Shown here: positions 47,498 to 59,579 of the stretch, piece after piece
How positions within the stretch are numbered: the first letter of the stretch is position 1
How the letters are laid out: every line of letters begins with the position of its first letter
NCBI GenBank assembly: GCA_963662155.1
Contig: OY759265.1
Span: 62,811,024 to 62,875,023 of the forward strand
DNA length: 64,000 nt
From: Lamellibrachia columna
Taxonomy: Eukaryota; Annelida; Polychaeta; Sabellida; Siboglinidae
Direction: 5' to 3'
Notes under the pieces: generated by a model
The model's input: the letters and a program-made list of their open reading frames with translations, nothing else
Told to the model about the DNA's origin: nothing
Databases searched by the model: none
Position numbers and translations under genes: made by a program

Positions 47498-47616
47498 GGA
47501 TCATCTCAGTGAGGTGTGATGCTCGCACATACATACGAACCTTTGTGTCCACATGGGGCTCATTCTGCGGGTCCAAGGTCAGATGCAAGAGCTGTTTAGC
47601 TTCCGAGAAAGAGAAG
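47498..47616 (+). pseudogene. DKC1: Dyskerin-like exon with a one-base frame break
   Basis: Acceptor ctctcatctccccag, donor GAAG|gtaatg. The first part codes IISVRCDARTYIRT; the next frame codes LCVHMGLILRVQGQMQELFS. Together they follow the dyskerin pseudouridine-synthase block (V.[26 protein letters not shown]). The frame must change by one base within ACCTTT at about 47,553-47,558. Dyskerin is the catalytic subunit of H/ACA snoRNPs and is normally a strongly conserved single gene. An isolated exon with E to D, G to R and a frame break is best read as a pseudogene fragment. No other dyskerin exon was found. Confidence 0.65.
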
Positions 47617-47619
47617 GTA

Positions 47620-48570
47620 ATGTTTGAAATATGACTGGAATGTTATATTGATATAGCTCGATAGCTCTAGTCGTATTACAAAATTACGACACTGTTGCTA
47701 TTTTATAGTAAGCTGTGACGTTTGCAACCTGGTTTCAAATTAGGTATCGACAATTTACTGTCATCTATCAAAAGTTAATGTTGACCCCTAAGACAGTTCT
47801 AATATACTTGGAAATACCAGTTTGTAAACATCACAATTACATATATCTTAAGAGCCATGAATGAGCACAAGTGACTTTGCAAATGTAATTAAAACGTAAA
47901 AAAAAATTTTAATTTACAATATATTTTCCAACGTGATTTTATTTGGTATAACAAGGTATGTACAAATCAGAACTACGTCTACTAAGATCACATCATTAAT
48001 TGGAATATTTCATGGAGGGAGTGAACATTTCATTGCAAAATCCTCACCCTGGAGTGAATATTTCATGGGGGTGAATACTTGATCACACCCTGACAATTAA
48101 TTTTGGTCAGACAGAAGTCTTGGCCAGAGAATCATTGAGTAATTGTGTCAACAACTTGTGTCGGAGTAACACAATTCAACCTTCAGAGTTCCTGAGAGGA
48201 GTTCATCTCTCGTGTGATGTTCTATGTTGAATTGTTAATAATCATAAATGTAACATAAACAATGTAAAATAAAATTCATTAATTAAAATAATGTTTAGTT
48301 TTTGTGCCCGCAACTGACGCATCTCAGACTAAGCTGAACTGTCTTCCTTTTTTAGATTAATTTATAGTCAATAGAGCATTTGTCAGTAGCTAGAATATGC
48401 CAGTGTTTTAAATCTTGTACTGTTCTGTATTCAAAATCTTGCAGAAGCTGTGCCTCAGATAAATACCAGTTTTATTGTATAACTAATTAAATTAAGTTTA
48501 GATTATGAGTCAGGTAAGTACAATTATAGAACGTATTTTGTAAAATGTTATCACTGGTAACTGTATTTTT
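47620..48570. other. No exon seen
   Basis: AT-rich. No dyskerin continuation. Confidence 0.35.
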
Positions 48571-48572
48571 TA

Positions 48573-48797
48573 GCACTTTTTTGAGTGCTAACGGCGCGGA
48601 ACGTCTTCTTAGACGGGATGCAATCACCATGCACTGCTGTCTGGCGCACTCACCTTGCCCGGAATTCTAGTTCTTTACATTCGTTGCCGCACATGCCTGC
48701 TGAGATGCTGAAGCACGAGGACGCCACCATGCGACGTCACGCCAGCGAGATGTTACAGCCAACGAGCAAGAAGCTGGCAGCTTCTCACAAGGCGATG
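48573..48797 (+). pseudogene. Possible decayed exon, maybe the SLC16 cytosolic loop
   Basis: Preceded by tgtattttttag and ending GCGATG|gtaagt. One frame codes AEMLKHEDATMRRHASEMLQ then PTSKKLAASHKAM. Upstream in other frames are ERLLRRDAI and SLHSLPHMP, which loosely recall the RKDIFYSGS...SLHSY..S cytosolic loop of monocarboxylate transporters. The match needs several frame changes and is weak. Its place just before the SLC16 exons is the main argument. Confidence 0.25.
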
Positions 48798-48799
48798 GT

Positions 48800-49705
48800 A
48801 AGTACATTCTGGAGGTCAACTTAGTATCATCCACAGTACACCAGCTGATATACTTGTAACTAATGCACTGTTGTGACTGATACACTGTCGTAACACATAC
48901 ATCATCTGCCCCTCCAGGTGGCACCACAAGACAAGTGTTTCTTATTCCACAGTGTAGCGCAAGTTGGGTAAATGCTTTATTTGTATAATTTATGTTGGCC
49001 GTGTACTAAAATTTCATAACAACTCGGCTGACACATCTACCCAATGAGTAAAACATGTCTGACAAGTGTACATGCGTAATTAATAAGTTGGCACACTTAA
49101 TTAATATAGACTTATAGGCCAATCGCAACCAGTATAAATAACCATTAATATGTTGCTTGGTAGCTATCCAATTTGTTCAGAAACAAATGAATTCCTTGAT
49201 GTGTTTGGCGGTAAAGAACACCTGTTTTCGTTCTTTAACCTTGGGCCTTGTGTGGCTCAACTAGCCCCGTTCCGACAATTAAGCTTTTTTAATTAACTTC
49301 TCCTTAATGCGCAAAGTGATATAAATACTTTTCTTCCCTGTGCATAGTTAAATTATTTGAAAGTGCACAAAAAATTAAGTCTGGTCACAAGCGTTGATAG
49401 TTTACACAGAAGCAGACATTAATCACAATCACCAAAAGTTTAAAATGAATATAAAAAAAATATACTTAAATTTTTTTTTTTACTGTTGTGACAAATGCAC
49501 TTATTGTACATCAATCATGGTCTAAAACATGTTCAATTACTGGGTGGTACCATGTAACTGTTGCTGCTGAAGTTTCCTGGGAAACATGGGTGGCTCAACT
49601 AACAATACCTTCCCAAATTCATAATTGTAACATTTACATAAAAATTATTAAGATAGTTTACGTTGATTAACGCTTAATTCACTGTAATCATCCCAAACAT
49701 TTTAC
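48800..49705. other. No exon seen
   Basis: AT-rich intron-like sequence before the SLC16 exon. Confidence 0.35.
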
Positions 49706-49709
49706 TCAG

Positions 49710-50711
49710 ATGGGTACCTCCAAGTCGAATGCCGCCTTTCTCATCTCGGTGAATCACATTTCAAACACGATCTGTCATGTCGTCTTCAGCTGGTTTTCGG
49801 ACCGTGAGTGTGTCAACCGACTGTTTCTGTACAACATGGCGCTGACGTTCTGCGGCATCGGGACGTCTCTCAGCATCTTCTGTCTCAACTACGAGATGCT
49901 CGTTGTCTACGCAGCCCTCTTTGGTCTCTTTATTGGTGAGTTAGTTAATGTTGAAAGTTGAATCAAATGCTGTCTGCATCGTTTAATCTTGTAAGTTGTT
50001 CTTGTAATCATGAAGGATTTAAAGAAGTTTAGAAGTCTAGACATTTGATTTGTTTCTGACTGTCTTATCATATATATGGGGTGCAGTGGTTAGAACATTG
50101 GACTGTCAAACAATTTCATTCACTCCACATTGCTTTAGTTCACTCAGCTGTATAAATATAAATGACTTCCTGGCTATAGACAGTGGTGGATATGTGAACG
50201 AATAGTCTTTGCACAGTAATTACAGCGAGGCTGAATGCTTCCCAGAGAAGTTGAGTTGGTGTTGGAATGAACAGGTCTACCAGGGGGTGAAGTATAAAGC
50301 CCTTTGATTGGTCATACAGACTAGATACTGTGCTAGATAAGAACTTACCTTTGTACACACATACATAGCATACATAACATGTATCACATACCATACCAAT
50401 TCACCAAGAAATGTGTTACAGCTAAACATCACCAATAGTACAATTCACCTCAAATCTAATACACCTGTATCTAAGTGCTGCCCCTTGTGACATATTGCAG
50501 GCGTGTGTGTGTGTCGCTGACTTCGGTTGTTCTGGTGGGTCTGCTGGGCACTGAGCAACTCACCATCTTGTTCAGACTGCTGCTTCTCTGCCAGGATGTG
50601 GCGACCATTGTCCAGTCCGTGGGGCGCAGGAACATAGTGATTGGAACATCAAACTCTCATCTTGATGCTTGTTCAGTGTCTGTTAAAGCTGCAGTGCGTG
50701 AAATTGGCTGA
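49710..50711 (+). pseudogene. SLC16 monocarboxylate transporter, two exons near the C-terminal half
   Basis: Exon a (49,710-49,935, acceptor acattttactcag, donor TTG|gtgagt, phase 1) codes TSKSNAAFLISVNHISNTIC, HVVFSWFSDRECVNRLFLYN and YAALFGLFIG. Exon b (from 50,501, acceptor acatattgcag, compatible phase) codes VCVSLTSVVLVGLLGTEQLT then ILFRLLLLCQDVATI before diverging; the frame stops at 50,711. This is the helix 8-11 region of proton-linked monocarboxylate transporters (SKS-AAFLIS..GISNT-GR..FGW-SD and Y..LTS..LVDLLG...L..AFGLLL..QG.A). Several invariant positions are lost (GR to CH, FGW to FSW, DLLG to GLLG, AFGL to LFRL, QG to QD) and the PPIAG ending is absent. The frame survives but the protein is unlikely to transport. 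The first six helices were not found. Confidence 0.8.
50078..50345 (+). mobile_element. tRNA-derived SINE, inside the SLC16 intron
   Basis: Starts GGGGTGCAGTGGTTAGAACA (A-box-like). The body has GGCTGAATGCTTCCCAGAGA and AGGGGGTGAAGTATAAA, shared with the copies at 17.5-18.2 kb. The B box is weak here. Confidence 0.65.
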
Positions 50712-50719
50712 AGTCAGTG

Positions 50720-53025
50720 TAGATGTGTTTGGACGTAGATCTCTGAACAGTAGAGTTTTATTTACCTTGATTTGGCTATATTGGGTGTTAATCTAAAAAG
50801 GCTTCTTAAAATAGCTACATGTGAAATAAACCTTGTCTGCACAAGGCATGTGTCTGACAAGTTTTGTTGAAACCTGGGATGGAGCTACATTTGTCTTGTT
50901 TGTTGTATTAGAGGTATTGTTGCGTTATTTGTGTCCCAGAAATTATTGCTAGTAAGTATTAATTTATATTATTAATCATTCATCATAACACAATGTTAGC
51001 AGTGTTGACCACATGTAGTGTTAAGAATGCCAATTTATTTTTCCGAATTGACGCAAACACACAGTTTGTTGAGAAATACTGGAAGTTATTTGTAGTCTGT
51101 TTGAGTGCAATATGATTGTTGATGTGTTCAATAGTTAAAGAGGATTATGGCATTATGTATATACATAAGTAGTTTACTACATTAACATAATTATCTGTGT
51201 GCTGAACAACATTAAAATTGCATGCCCCAGTAATATTGAAGTGTGACTGAAAGTATTACCACTGGAGATACATGGTACATACTGTTGATGTGTTGTATGC
51301 CTGTCACAAGTTTACTATGCCAAAAGATGACATCAGTGTGACATCACTATGAACATTTGATATGTTTGGGGACCATGTCAAAGAGAGGTGGGTCTAATAC
51401 AGAGGTCACACCATAATTGTCAAGGGCCACATACTAAATTTTTTAAATGTCTGTTGCTGGCGAAATATGATCACCAATGCATCATGGAGCGCCATGTGAT
51501 GAGGTGTTAAGGAACTACTAATGTTTTAAATTATGTAATCGTTCACTGTATGGTGCAGTAATACCGATTTTAAACATATTCCAGTGGTTTATTAGTGTTT
51601 GTTCTATACATACGCTGCGTTAACTGTTATGAACATTGTTACATTGAAATGTTTTGCAGTCTGGAAAATTATAAACATTTTAAAGTGTTAATTGAAGGAG
51701 AGAGTCTGATAATTAGTACACTTTGTATACAGATATAAATGTCAACAATTGTGACACCTTTCCATGTCAATGTTTCTGCTCGACGGAGCTTTTGTAATCT
51801 CAGTCACTTCTTCAGCATCAGACTAATCTGTTCATTGGTGTCATGTGACCATGTTGGTGGTAGCCACATGACTATTGCTGTCTGTGAAAACTTGTTTTAT
51901 GCTGCACATAAAACCAGGATTTGTTTCTAATGTTTTTCAGTGTTCATACAGACATTCTTGCCTGAACTTGTTCACTTTGTCATTTGTATGTTGATTTTGT
52001 TGAAGTATTTTTGTTTTGTTACCGAGTGCTGGAAGATGATAGTTCAGTCTGTTGTAAGGCAACGCTAGTAGACATTTGCTCCAGTAGAGGGCGCCACTGG
52101 TGTATTCGAGAAGTGGCATGTGCAGTTTCACTGATTTTTTCCATGCTAAAAGCGTGTTGAGGTGGGAGTTTCCGAGTCAAATAATACTGTGGAAAATATA
52201 TAATTGGTCATTTCACCTGGAGCGAGGGATATGGTAGGCTGTGAGATAAGGTCGCCTAGTGATGATGTTCATGGGTACAAGGTACTGACTGACTTGCTGG
52301 TATACACACGAGGCCATTGACTCTTGTGTACAGAGTTTGAGGAAAGGGGCTCCACCTTACTGATTATAGCATATCTGTCACACAGAAGGTGAATACATAA
52401 CGTATATCTGGGTAAATATCTAAAACAAACACACCATTGTAAATAAACATACATAATTTTATTTTTTTAAACAACCATGTATCAAAAGGTATGATCCTAT
52501 GAATGCAATAATATATTTATAACTATCATGCTGGATACAATAATCTACTTACAGTACCCTGTCACTCTACACGTCATGAAATAATGATCTACCTGTAAGT
52601 GAACCAGAATCATGGTACACTATAGATGAACTAAATGAGTAGTTGTTTTCTAAATCACAGTGAACAAAGACAGGTTACCACATATTTACATAATGTAACG
52701 CAGATACTTAGTTTCACTCAGTTATTTTTCTCCCTAGCAAAATGCTCAAAGTTTTGTGTGGCTACTTCGTAACTAGCTGTTTTTTGTGAAAACTACTAAA
52801 CCTATTCTTTCTCCATCACTGCGAGACACAGAATCCCCCCAGGGTTGACACGGCCATCTCCAAAGTGAAATCACCATCACTGCAAACAAAATATCTACAC
52901 ATCTTGAGTAATTAAAATTATTCTATGAAGTTCAATTCATTTCATAAAAAAGTTATTAACACAGCATGTTTTAATAGATGTATTTAGGCATGGGGAGCAT
53001 TAAAAAAAATTGGAGGTCAAAGTGT
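50720..53025. other. Long region without a supported gene
   Basis: AT-rich. Open frames at 51,739, 51,937 and 52,269 have no domain or splice support. Non-coding divergence between the SLC16 fragment and the minus-strand LRR gene. Confidence 0.35.
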
Positions 53026-53039
53026 ACAAATATAAAGAC

Positions 53040-53400
53040 CAACAAGAAATAGCAAAAGGAATGTTATAAATGTGCTTCTCTATTGCTCAGAAACATGGAA
53101 AAACGACCAAACAAATAGAACTGAAACTAGCAAGTTTCCAGACGAAATGCTTGCAGACTTCTAAACATCAGATGGAATGAATTGATCACTAACGAGGAAG
53201 TATTTAAAGAGCAAATGCTGAGCCAATCAAGTCAACACTATTGAAGAGAAGATGGAGATATTTGGGTCATATCCTTTGAATGCCGCCAACAAGAACACCA
53301 AAACAGGCATGGTACTAGAGACCATCTGGAAAGAGGAAATGAATGGCTGAAGATAGAGATGGGTGGCGTCTCTGTCTTGTGTGCCTCATGGCACAGGAAG
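53040..53400 (+). pseudogene. RTE-like LINE C-terminal remnant
   Basis: Decayed frames read LLYCSETWKNDQTNRTE, then a NEEVFKEQML-like block, then a YLGHI-like stretch and a KRGN/GRPK-like end. This is the order of the C-terminal part of the RTE-like protein at 2.0-2.4 kb but from a different, older family. Many stops. Confidence 0.6.
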
Positions 53401-53854
53401 AGAGTAAGAAAGATGCATTTATTATACAAAATAAATAATTGTTAATTTTGAGATAGTCCCCCATTTAAAGGTCTCTTTCGTTTTGATAGTTGCCCTGGTC
53501 ATCAGTTGTTACAAAATAAATTCCATGAAACTCGATTCATTTCATACATTATTATTGAAATTTATTTATTTTAATAGTTATATTATACTAAACACAAATT
53601 CACATTAATTTTGAGCCAGTCCCCTATTTAAAGGTTTCCTTTGTTTTGAGAGCTGCCCTGGCCATCAGTCATTATAATGTAACTGAACTGAAGTAAACAG
53701 ACACCTCTGACGTCATTGCTACAATGTAACACATCAATGAACGTGATACGTTGTTGGGGCAGACACTGTTACCCTGTTGTGTTTACACCAGGGTGACAGA
53801 CGGTAGATGGTGTGACAGTGTCAACATCAGTGACGTGACAATCAACTGACTTAC

Positions 53855-56800
53855 CCAGTAAAACCTCTCTTCACCGAACTCTTCCCTCAGTTGACGGCGA
53901 CACATATCTGACAGGGGACAGTTCCACACACTGGAAGACACAGGACAGATATGGGTTAAGCCTACTGTTACGTTTCCCATTGGCGACCATGGTAACGTCT
54001 TGCATGATTATAAGAAAACGGGACTATCAAAACTTCTGAAACATCTTACCTGGCGTTGTCATCATCTCATTGACATGCTGATCAAGTTTAGTCAGTCTCA
54101 CACTTCTAAACTCATTTAAAATGTCTGAACGTGCCACACCAGTTAATTGTTACCATTTCTGCACATGCCTTGTGGCAAAAACACCTATTGAAATCATCTA
54201 AAAATCCACAGTTACACCGTTAACATGTTCTACCAGCAAACTGGCCAACATGCCTGCATTTTTGAAAATTACACATGTAAAATTACTGTGCCCAACATTC
54301 GTGTGTAACACACCAGGAAGTGTAACTGAGGTATGATCCCATATACAAGACACATACCACTGTCGTCACTCGGCTCTCTATGTGGGTCTGCGTGACACAA
54401 AACTAAAACATCTGTAAGAATCAATGTCAACTTACAATATCTCTAACTTTGGGCACTGTGTCAAGAGGTCTCTGGACATGTCACTACTGGCATCTGTCAA
54501 AGGGTTGTCACGGCAACTGTGTAAACAACAGACAGAAAGTAAACAAACGTTGGGTGATAAACTCTCACCCTCGGGGATCACGTGTTAGGGTGTCGTAAAA
54601 AGTAGTGCTTATTTTGATTAATAAAATTGGTACAAATGCAGATAATAAACATCAACAATTATTGAAAGGGTAATTAACTCCAGACGTATGACAGACATGG
54701 CAACTATTTGTGGGGTGAATATACAAAATTTAATGCCAGGGGGGTGAGACCACAGTCCATCAACCTGTAACAACAATGACATTTGTTTAATCATCATTAT
54801 AGACCTAAATTTCATCAACAAAATATAATCTATTTTCTGACAAAGTCACTTTTCTCAATCATTGTCGATTGTTCAGTTTAAATGTACAATGAAATTTTTT
54901 AATATGTAATAAATAAATAATTTTTTTTTAAATGTAAACAGTTTGTTTACACTAGACGACAATCCAGTAAACTGAAACAGCTAAACACAAGAAGTAATTA
55001 AATATATAAAGTGACATATGTGACGTTGTGACAACAATTGTAATAGTCGTCAGTTGAAACAGGTGTAAATAAAGTGTTAATTGACTAAATAATACTTACT
55101 CTAAATTACGTAGTCTTGTCACTGTACCAAGAGCGTCACCAAGCTCTCATCCGTCTTTAGTAATCCTTGGTTCCGGTTCAGACTACAAAGTAGATTATAA
55201 TCCTGGATTAAAACAACACAAACAGACGACGGTGTCACTCACTGTGAACTCATTAAACCATATCAAATGTGTCATATACATAACTGGTAGATTAATGACA
55301 TCTCAGTGAAATTACTACCACACGTCTGCCAAGACAATACAGACTCAACTGTGTCCGTGGATTAATAGTCACATTTTACTTTGTCAGTGTCAGTAATTAT
55401 GTAACGACCTGGACAGTCAAACTTCTAGAAATGTCTGACCTACTTTCTGTATTTAATGTCACAAAGATATCACAAAAACTGACTGTTGACATAATGTATT
55501 GGAAAGGGCATTTGCCCTGGCAAGGTTTAACCCAACAACAACTACAACACTAACAATGTACCACAAACTTTCAGGTTGAGTGACTGACTTTCAAAGATCA
55601 GGGTCAGATCACTTTGCTCACAAAAAAGTTTTAAATGTTACATTATTGTAAATTTTATTGGGAAAATAAAAAATAATAATTTCATGTAGGCAGTACCTGA
55701 AATGAGGAATACAATTGTTTGTTATGTATTTTTGAAGCACTTTTCATTAATCTTTGTTATTAATTTTTTTTATTTACATAACATTTATTGATAATTAATT
55801 ATTGAAAAGGTGTTAATTTATTTCTATTTGTAATACATATTTGTACGTATATGTCTTGTTTACCTGAGAGAACTTATACAGTGACAGTCATGGTAACTAT
55901 TTGACATTTACAGGGTGAATATACAAATGTGTTCTTACTTGAGCTCCTCTAGTTGATGACCCCCCGGCCCGCGAGTGAGTCCAGCCAAAATGGCGGTTAA
56001 TGCTTTGTGGGAGAGATCACACTTGTCCAACCTGTAACAACAATCACACGTGTTTACATTTCATCAACAAAATATAATTTCTCAATCACTGAAATAAAGT
56101 GTACAATACAACAATTTTAATAAGTAATTAAAAATATATAATATTATATAGGTCAAATGTAAACTTTTGTTTTATATACATTACTCGACAGTGCAATATT
56201 CAAATCAACTGAATGCAACAGTTAAACATAAGAATGAATTCAAAATATAAATTAATATACTTGTGTTGACAACAATTATTATAGTTGTCGGTTGAAACAG
56301 GTTTAAATAAAGTTCTACTTGACTAACTAATTCTTACTCTAGTTCATGGAGATGTGTCATTACTGCTAGAGCATGACTCAACGCTTCAGCTGCCTCGACC
56401 GGCTTTAGTAATCCTTCGTTGTCGCTCAGACTACTAAAGTACATTATATTCCTGGATTAAAACTACACAAACAGACCACGGTGTTACTCACTGTTCACTG
56501 ATTAAACCATATCAAATGTTATTGACAGACTTTCTGTGTTGATTGTCATATCAACAGCTCAGTACTTTTGAAAAAGTAATACATAATAAAAAAAAATCAA
56601 CCCAGACGTTTGACACAATGTATCTTTCCAATATGCACTGTGTAGTTGGGATAAAAAACAAACGACCCAGTTTCTTTTTCAGTCACATAAAAAACATTTA
56701 AAACGGAACACTGCTAAATTTAGTTGATGCATCTAACAATGAGTAACAGTAAATAATAAAAAGTCGTTCCATGCAGACTAGCTGTACATAATGTAATAAG

Positions 56801-58940
56801 TAATGTTGAATTTCCTGAAACTATATTGCACCAAACAGCTTTATCGCAACCTGCTTTGCTTTCTAATTTTATTTTGTAAGCCTGAGCAGTGTCTTTAATA
56901 TATAAAATAACTGGTTTGTGTGTACTAGTGCCCTCTTGTCCTGTTTTCAGTATGTATTGTGCTTCTAGTTTAAACAACGTTTGTTACCAAAAATATGTTT
57001 GATGCTACCCATGCCACAGTTGACAGTTCTTAAGAGTTCATACGCAAACACTGCTGCACCCTTTCCACTTAGATGGAGCCCATCCCTCATGAACATGTCA
57101 GCCCTCCCAACAAAGAAACCCCACAAATCAACAAATCCAACTTCCTCCTCCCGACATAGCTGCTGAACTAGCGTGTCAATTGCCATCCTCCTGCAATTTT
57201 TATAACTCTGACCCTGTATCAGAAAAAGCAATTCCCTGGAAGCGTTTAACCCACACAAAACATAAATATAATTTCTCAAGCATTGTGAAACATTAAGTGC
57301 ACAATACAACAATTTTAATATGTAATAAAAAATATATAGTTAAAATATAAATTTTTGTTTTATATACAATATTCAACAGTGTAATATTCCAATAAATTGA
57401 ATGCAACATTTAAACACAAGAATGAATTACAAATATAAATTTATATATGTCTTTACAACAATTATTATGGATGTCGGCTGAAACAGGTGTAAATAAAGTT
57501 CTACTTGACTAATTCTTACTCTAGTTTACACAAACGTGTCATCGGTGCTAGAGCACTGCCCAACACTTCAGCTGCCTCAACCGTCTTTAGTAATCCTTTA
57601 TTGCCGCTCAGACTACAAAGTAGATTATATTCCTGGATTAAAACAACACAAATAGACAATGGTGTCACTCACTGTCCACTAATTAAATCACATCAAATGT
57701 AATTGACAGACTTTATGTGTTGATTGTCAGAAGTATTCTTACTCAATAACAAATTTACGCCAAAAATATCAACAAATAAAGCAACCATGTTGGTCATCAG
57801 CTTTGACAATGTTACATAAATAAACATAATTTAGGCTATTCTACATAAATTATGAGTTTTGTAGAAATACAGGAAATAAGCATTTACTGACAGGGTAATT
57901 AAGATCGAGAAAACTTACACAGTAACAGTCATGGTAACTATTTCACATAAAAAGTTGTTCTTACTTGATACCCTCTAGTGATTGCCCCCCATGAGATGAG
58001 CGAGTCTGGTCAAGATAGCAGTCAGCGACTGGGTGGAGAGATCAGAGTCCGCCAACCTGTAACAACAATAACATGTGTTTAATCATCATGATACACCTAC
58101 ATTTCATCAGAAAAATATAATATATCCTTTGACAAAGTCACTTCTCTCAATCATTGTGAAATATTAAGTGCACAATGCAACAATTTTAATACATAATAAA
58201 AAATATATAGGTCAAATGTAAACTTTTGTTTTAAATACATTGTGAAAAAGTGAAATATTCCAATAAACTAAATGCAATAGTTAAAAATGCTTCCTCAACT
58301 GATTAAGCATATCGCAAATTAGGTTCATTACTGTCCAAATATGTAGTGTGTGAATAGTTTATGTAACATCCGAAGTCGATTTAATAATGAAAAATAATTT
58401 TTTTTTATCGGAAGAATTGAGTTTAGCTGTCTGATCTGGTAAGGATCAAAATAGTGAATATCCAAAATGGTAAGCCGTGTGTGGGTCAATGCTGACCATG
58501 GGCGTGACTTCAACCCTCTAGCCGAGCACATGACAAAGTTATAGAATTCCACCAAGGAAGAAAATCGTGATTTTTCAGCATTTTGATTTACAATTCAGTT
58601 AATGCTTGAACAAGCATTAACTAACTAATTTAATAGTTTGTCTGATGATTTCACAAAAACTACATACAAAACTACATACAAACGAGCTAGCATGTTGGAG
58701 TGTATACAAGGTAGGTTTTTTTCGCCAAAAATTCATTTGAAATGAGACTAGCCAAAAAATTTATTAAGCACCTTTAAATGCAAGAATGAATTGAAATTGA
58801 TATATGTGATGTCTTGAAGAAAATTATTATAGTTGTTGGCCGAAAAAGGTGTAAATAAAAAACTAATTCTTACTGTAGTCGATGCAGATCTGGCTTCAGC
58901 CACCTCGACCGTCGCTAACAATCCAGCGCTGTCGTTCAGA
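53855..58940 (-). CDS. Leucine-rich-repeat exon array (NLR/RNI-type repeats)
   Basis: Minus-strand exons, each with clear AG/GT borders and starting in the last base of a split codon. In transcription order: B 58,940-58,874 (67 nt), A 58,056-57,965 (92), B 57,612-57,520 (93), B 56,430-56,338 (93), A 56,031-55,939 (93), B 55,182-55,100 (83), A' 54,764-54,731 (remnant), C 54,516-54,436 (81), D 53,930-53,855 (76). A codes LDKCDLSHKALTAILAGLTR; B codes LSGNKGLLKTVEAAEVLGSA then LAPMTRLCKLE; C codes CRDNPLTDASSDMSRDLLTQ then CPKLEIL; D codes VWNCPLSDMCRRQLREEFGE. LxLsxN.l....A..L..AL....L..L is the repeat of ribonuclease-inhibitor/NLR-type proteins. Exons of 93 nt give 31-residue repeats, and the phase-2 borders let any intact exon join another. 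No NACHT, CARD or death domain is in the window. The protein would be an interaction scaffold or receptor arm; whether it is expressed is unknown. Confidence 0.7.
54731..54764 (-). pseudogene. LRR type-A exon remnant
   Basis: The acceptor and first codons (LMDCGLTPLAL) are kept, as in the 56.0 kb type-A exon. The sequence then passes into intron-like DNA (GTATATTCACCCCAC) also found beside the intact exon, so its 3' two-thirds and donor are lost. Confidence 0.6.
55100..55182 (-). pseudogene. LRR type-B exon with a 10-base deficit
   Basis: 83 nt against 93 in the intact copies. The start LNRNQGLLKT and the end TRLRNLE are in different frames; the loss lies around GATGAGAGCTTGG. Splice sites are intact, so inclusion would shift the reading frame. 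Confidence 0.7.
56965..57250 (-). mobile_element. LINE-type SGNH esterase C-terminal fragment in an LRR intron
   Basis: Minus-strand frame codes LIQGQSYKNCRRMAIDTLVQ, QLCREEEVGFVDLWGFFVGR, ADMFMRDGLHLSGKGAAVFA and GMGSIKHIFGNKRCLN. The DGLHLSGKGA block carries the Asp-x-x-His pair of SGNH/GDSL hydrolases. This version, with VGFVDLW before it, is the esterase-like domain linked to CR1-type LINE proteins in animals. The start of the domain (GDS block) is missing. It sits where a type-A LRR exon would be expected between two type-B exons. Confidence 0.6.
57965..58056 (-). pseudogene. LRR type-A exon with a one-base deficit in a G run
   Basis: 92 nt against 93. It codes LADSDLSTQSLTAILTRLAH then LMGGNH and a stop. 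One more G in the six-G run (plus-strand C run near 57,984-57,989) would restore the family end. Either a frameshift mutation or a homopolymer error in the assembly. Confidence 0.7.
58874..58940 (-). pseudogene. LRR type-B exon, shortened by 26 bases
   Basis: 67 nt. It codes LNDSAGLLATVEVAEARSAS and ends in the wrong phase for its neighbours. Splice borders remain recognisable. Confidence 0.65.
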
Positions 58941-59384
58941 CTACAAAGTAGATTATATTCCTGGATTAAGGATAACCATAAAAGTTAAACCATATCATAT
59001 ATATGTAACTGACACACTTTCTATGTTGATTGTCAGATCACCAACTCAGAAGTTTTGAAAAGGTAATACATAATTAAAAATAAATATCAAAGCAGACACT
59101 TGACACAATGTATCTTTCCAATATGCACTGTGTAGTTGGGTTACATTAGATTCACTTCAAAAACCCCAGTTTCTGCTTCAGTCATGCACAAAACACATTT
59201 AAAATTAATCACTCTTAAATTTAGTTGAGGCATCCAACAAAGAGTAAATAATAATAGTCAGTCCAAGCCAGGCTAGCATGTTTCCTCTCAGTCCTAATTC
59301 AGCATCTGCGATGTCTTTGTTGGCCCATGATTTGGTTAAACTTATTATATGAGGGTCAGTATCTTCTACCACGTTTAAAGAGAA

Positions 59385-59575
59385 ATGGAAATGGAAAGCA
59401 GAAGAGGGTGGCAGAAGAAGAGGAAGACCAAAGCTGTGATGGAAAGACTGTGTCAAACAAGATCTTGAAAGGGCAGGTATGAACAGCCAAGAGTGGAAGA
59501 CCATCGCAGAAGACAGAGGGAGATGGAGAGCATTAACAATGAAAGTGGAGGAAGCTACCAAGTGACTTGGACCCC
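59385..59575 (+). pseudogene. RTE-like LINE 3' end
   Basis: Codes GRRRGRPKL, stop, WKDCVKQDLERAGMNSQEWK then TIAEDRGRWRALTMKVEE: the final GRPK..W...DL...G....W...A.DR.RWR block of RTE-like proteins. It is followed by ACCCCACCCCGCAAGGGAGC and a GGAAGGAGAAG tail. Confidence 0.7.
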
Positions 59576-59579
59576 ACCC

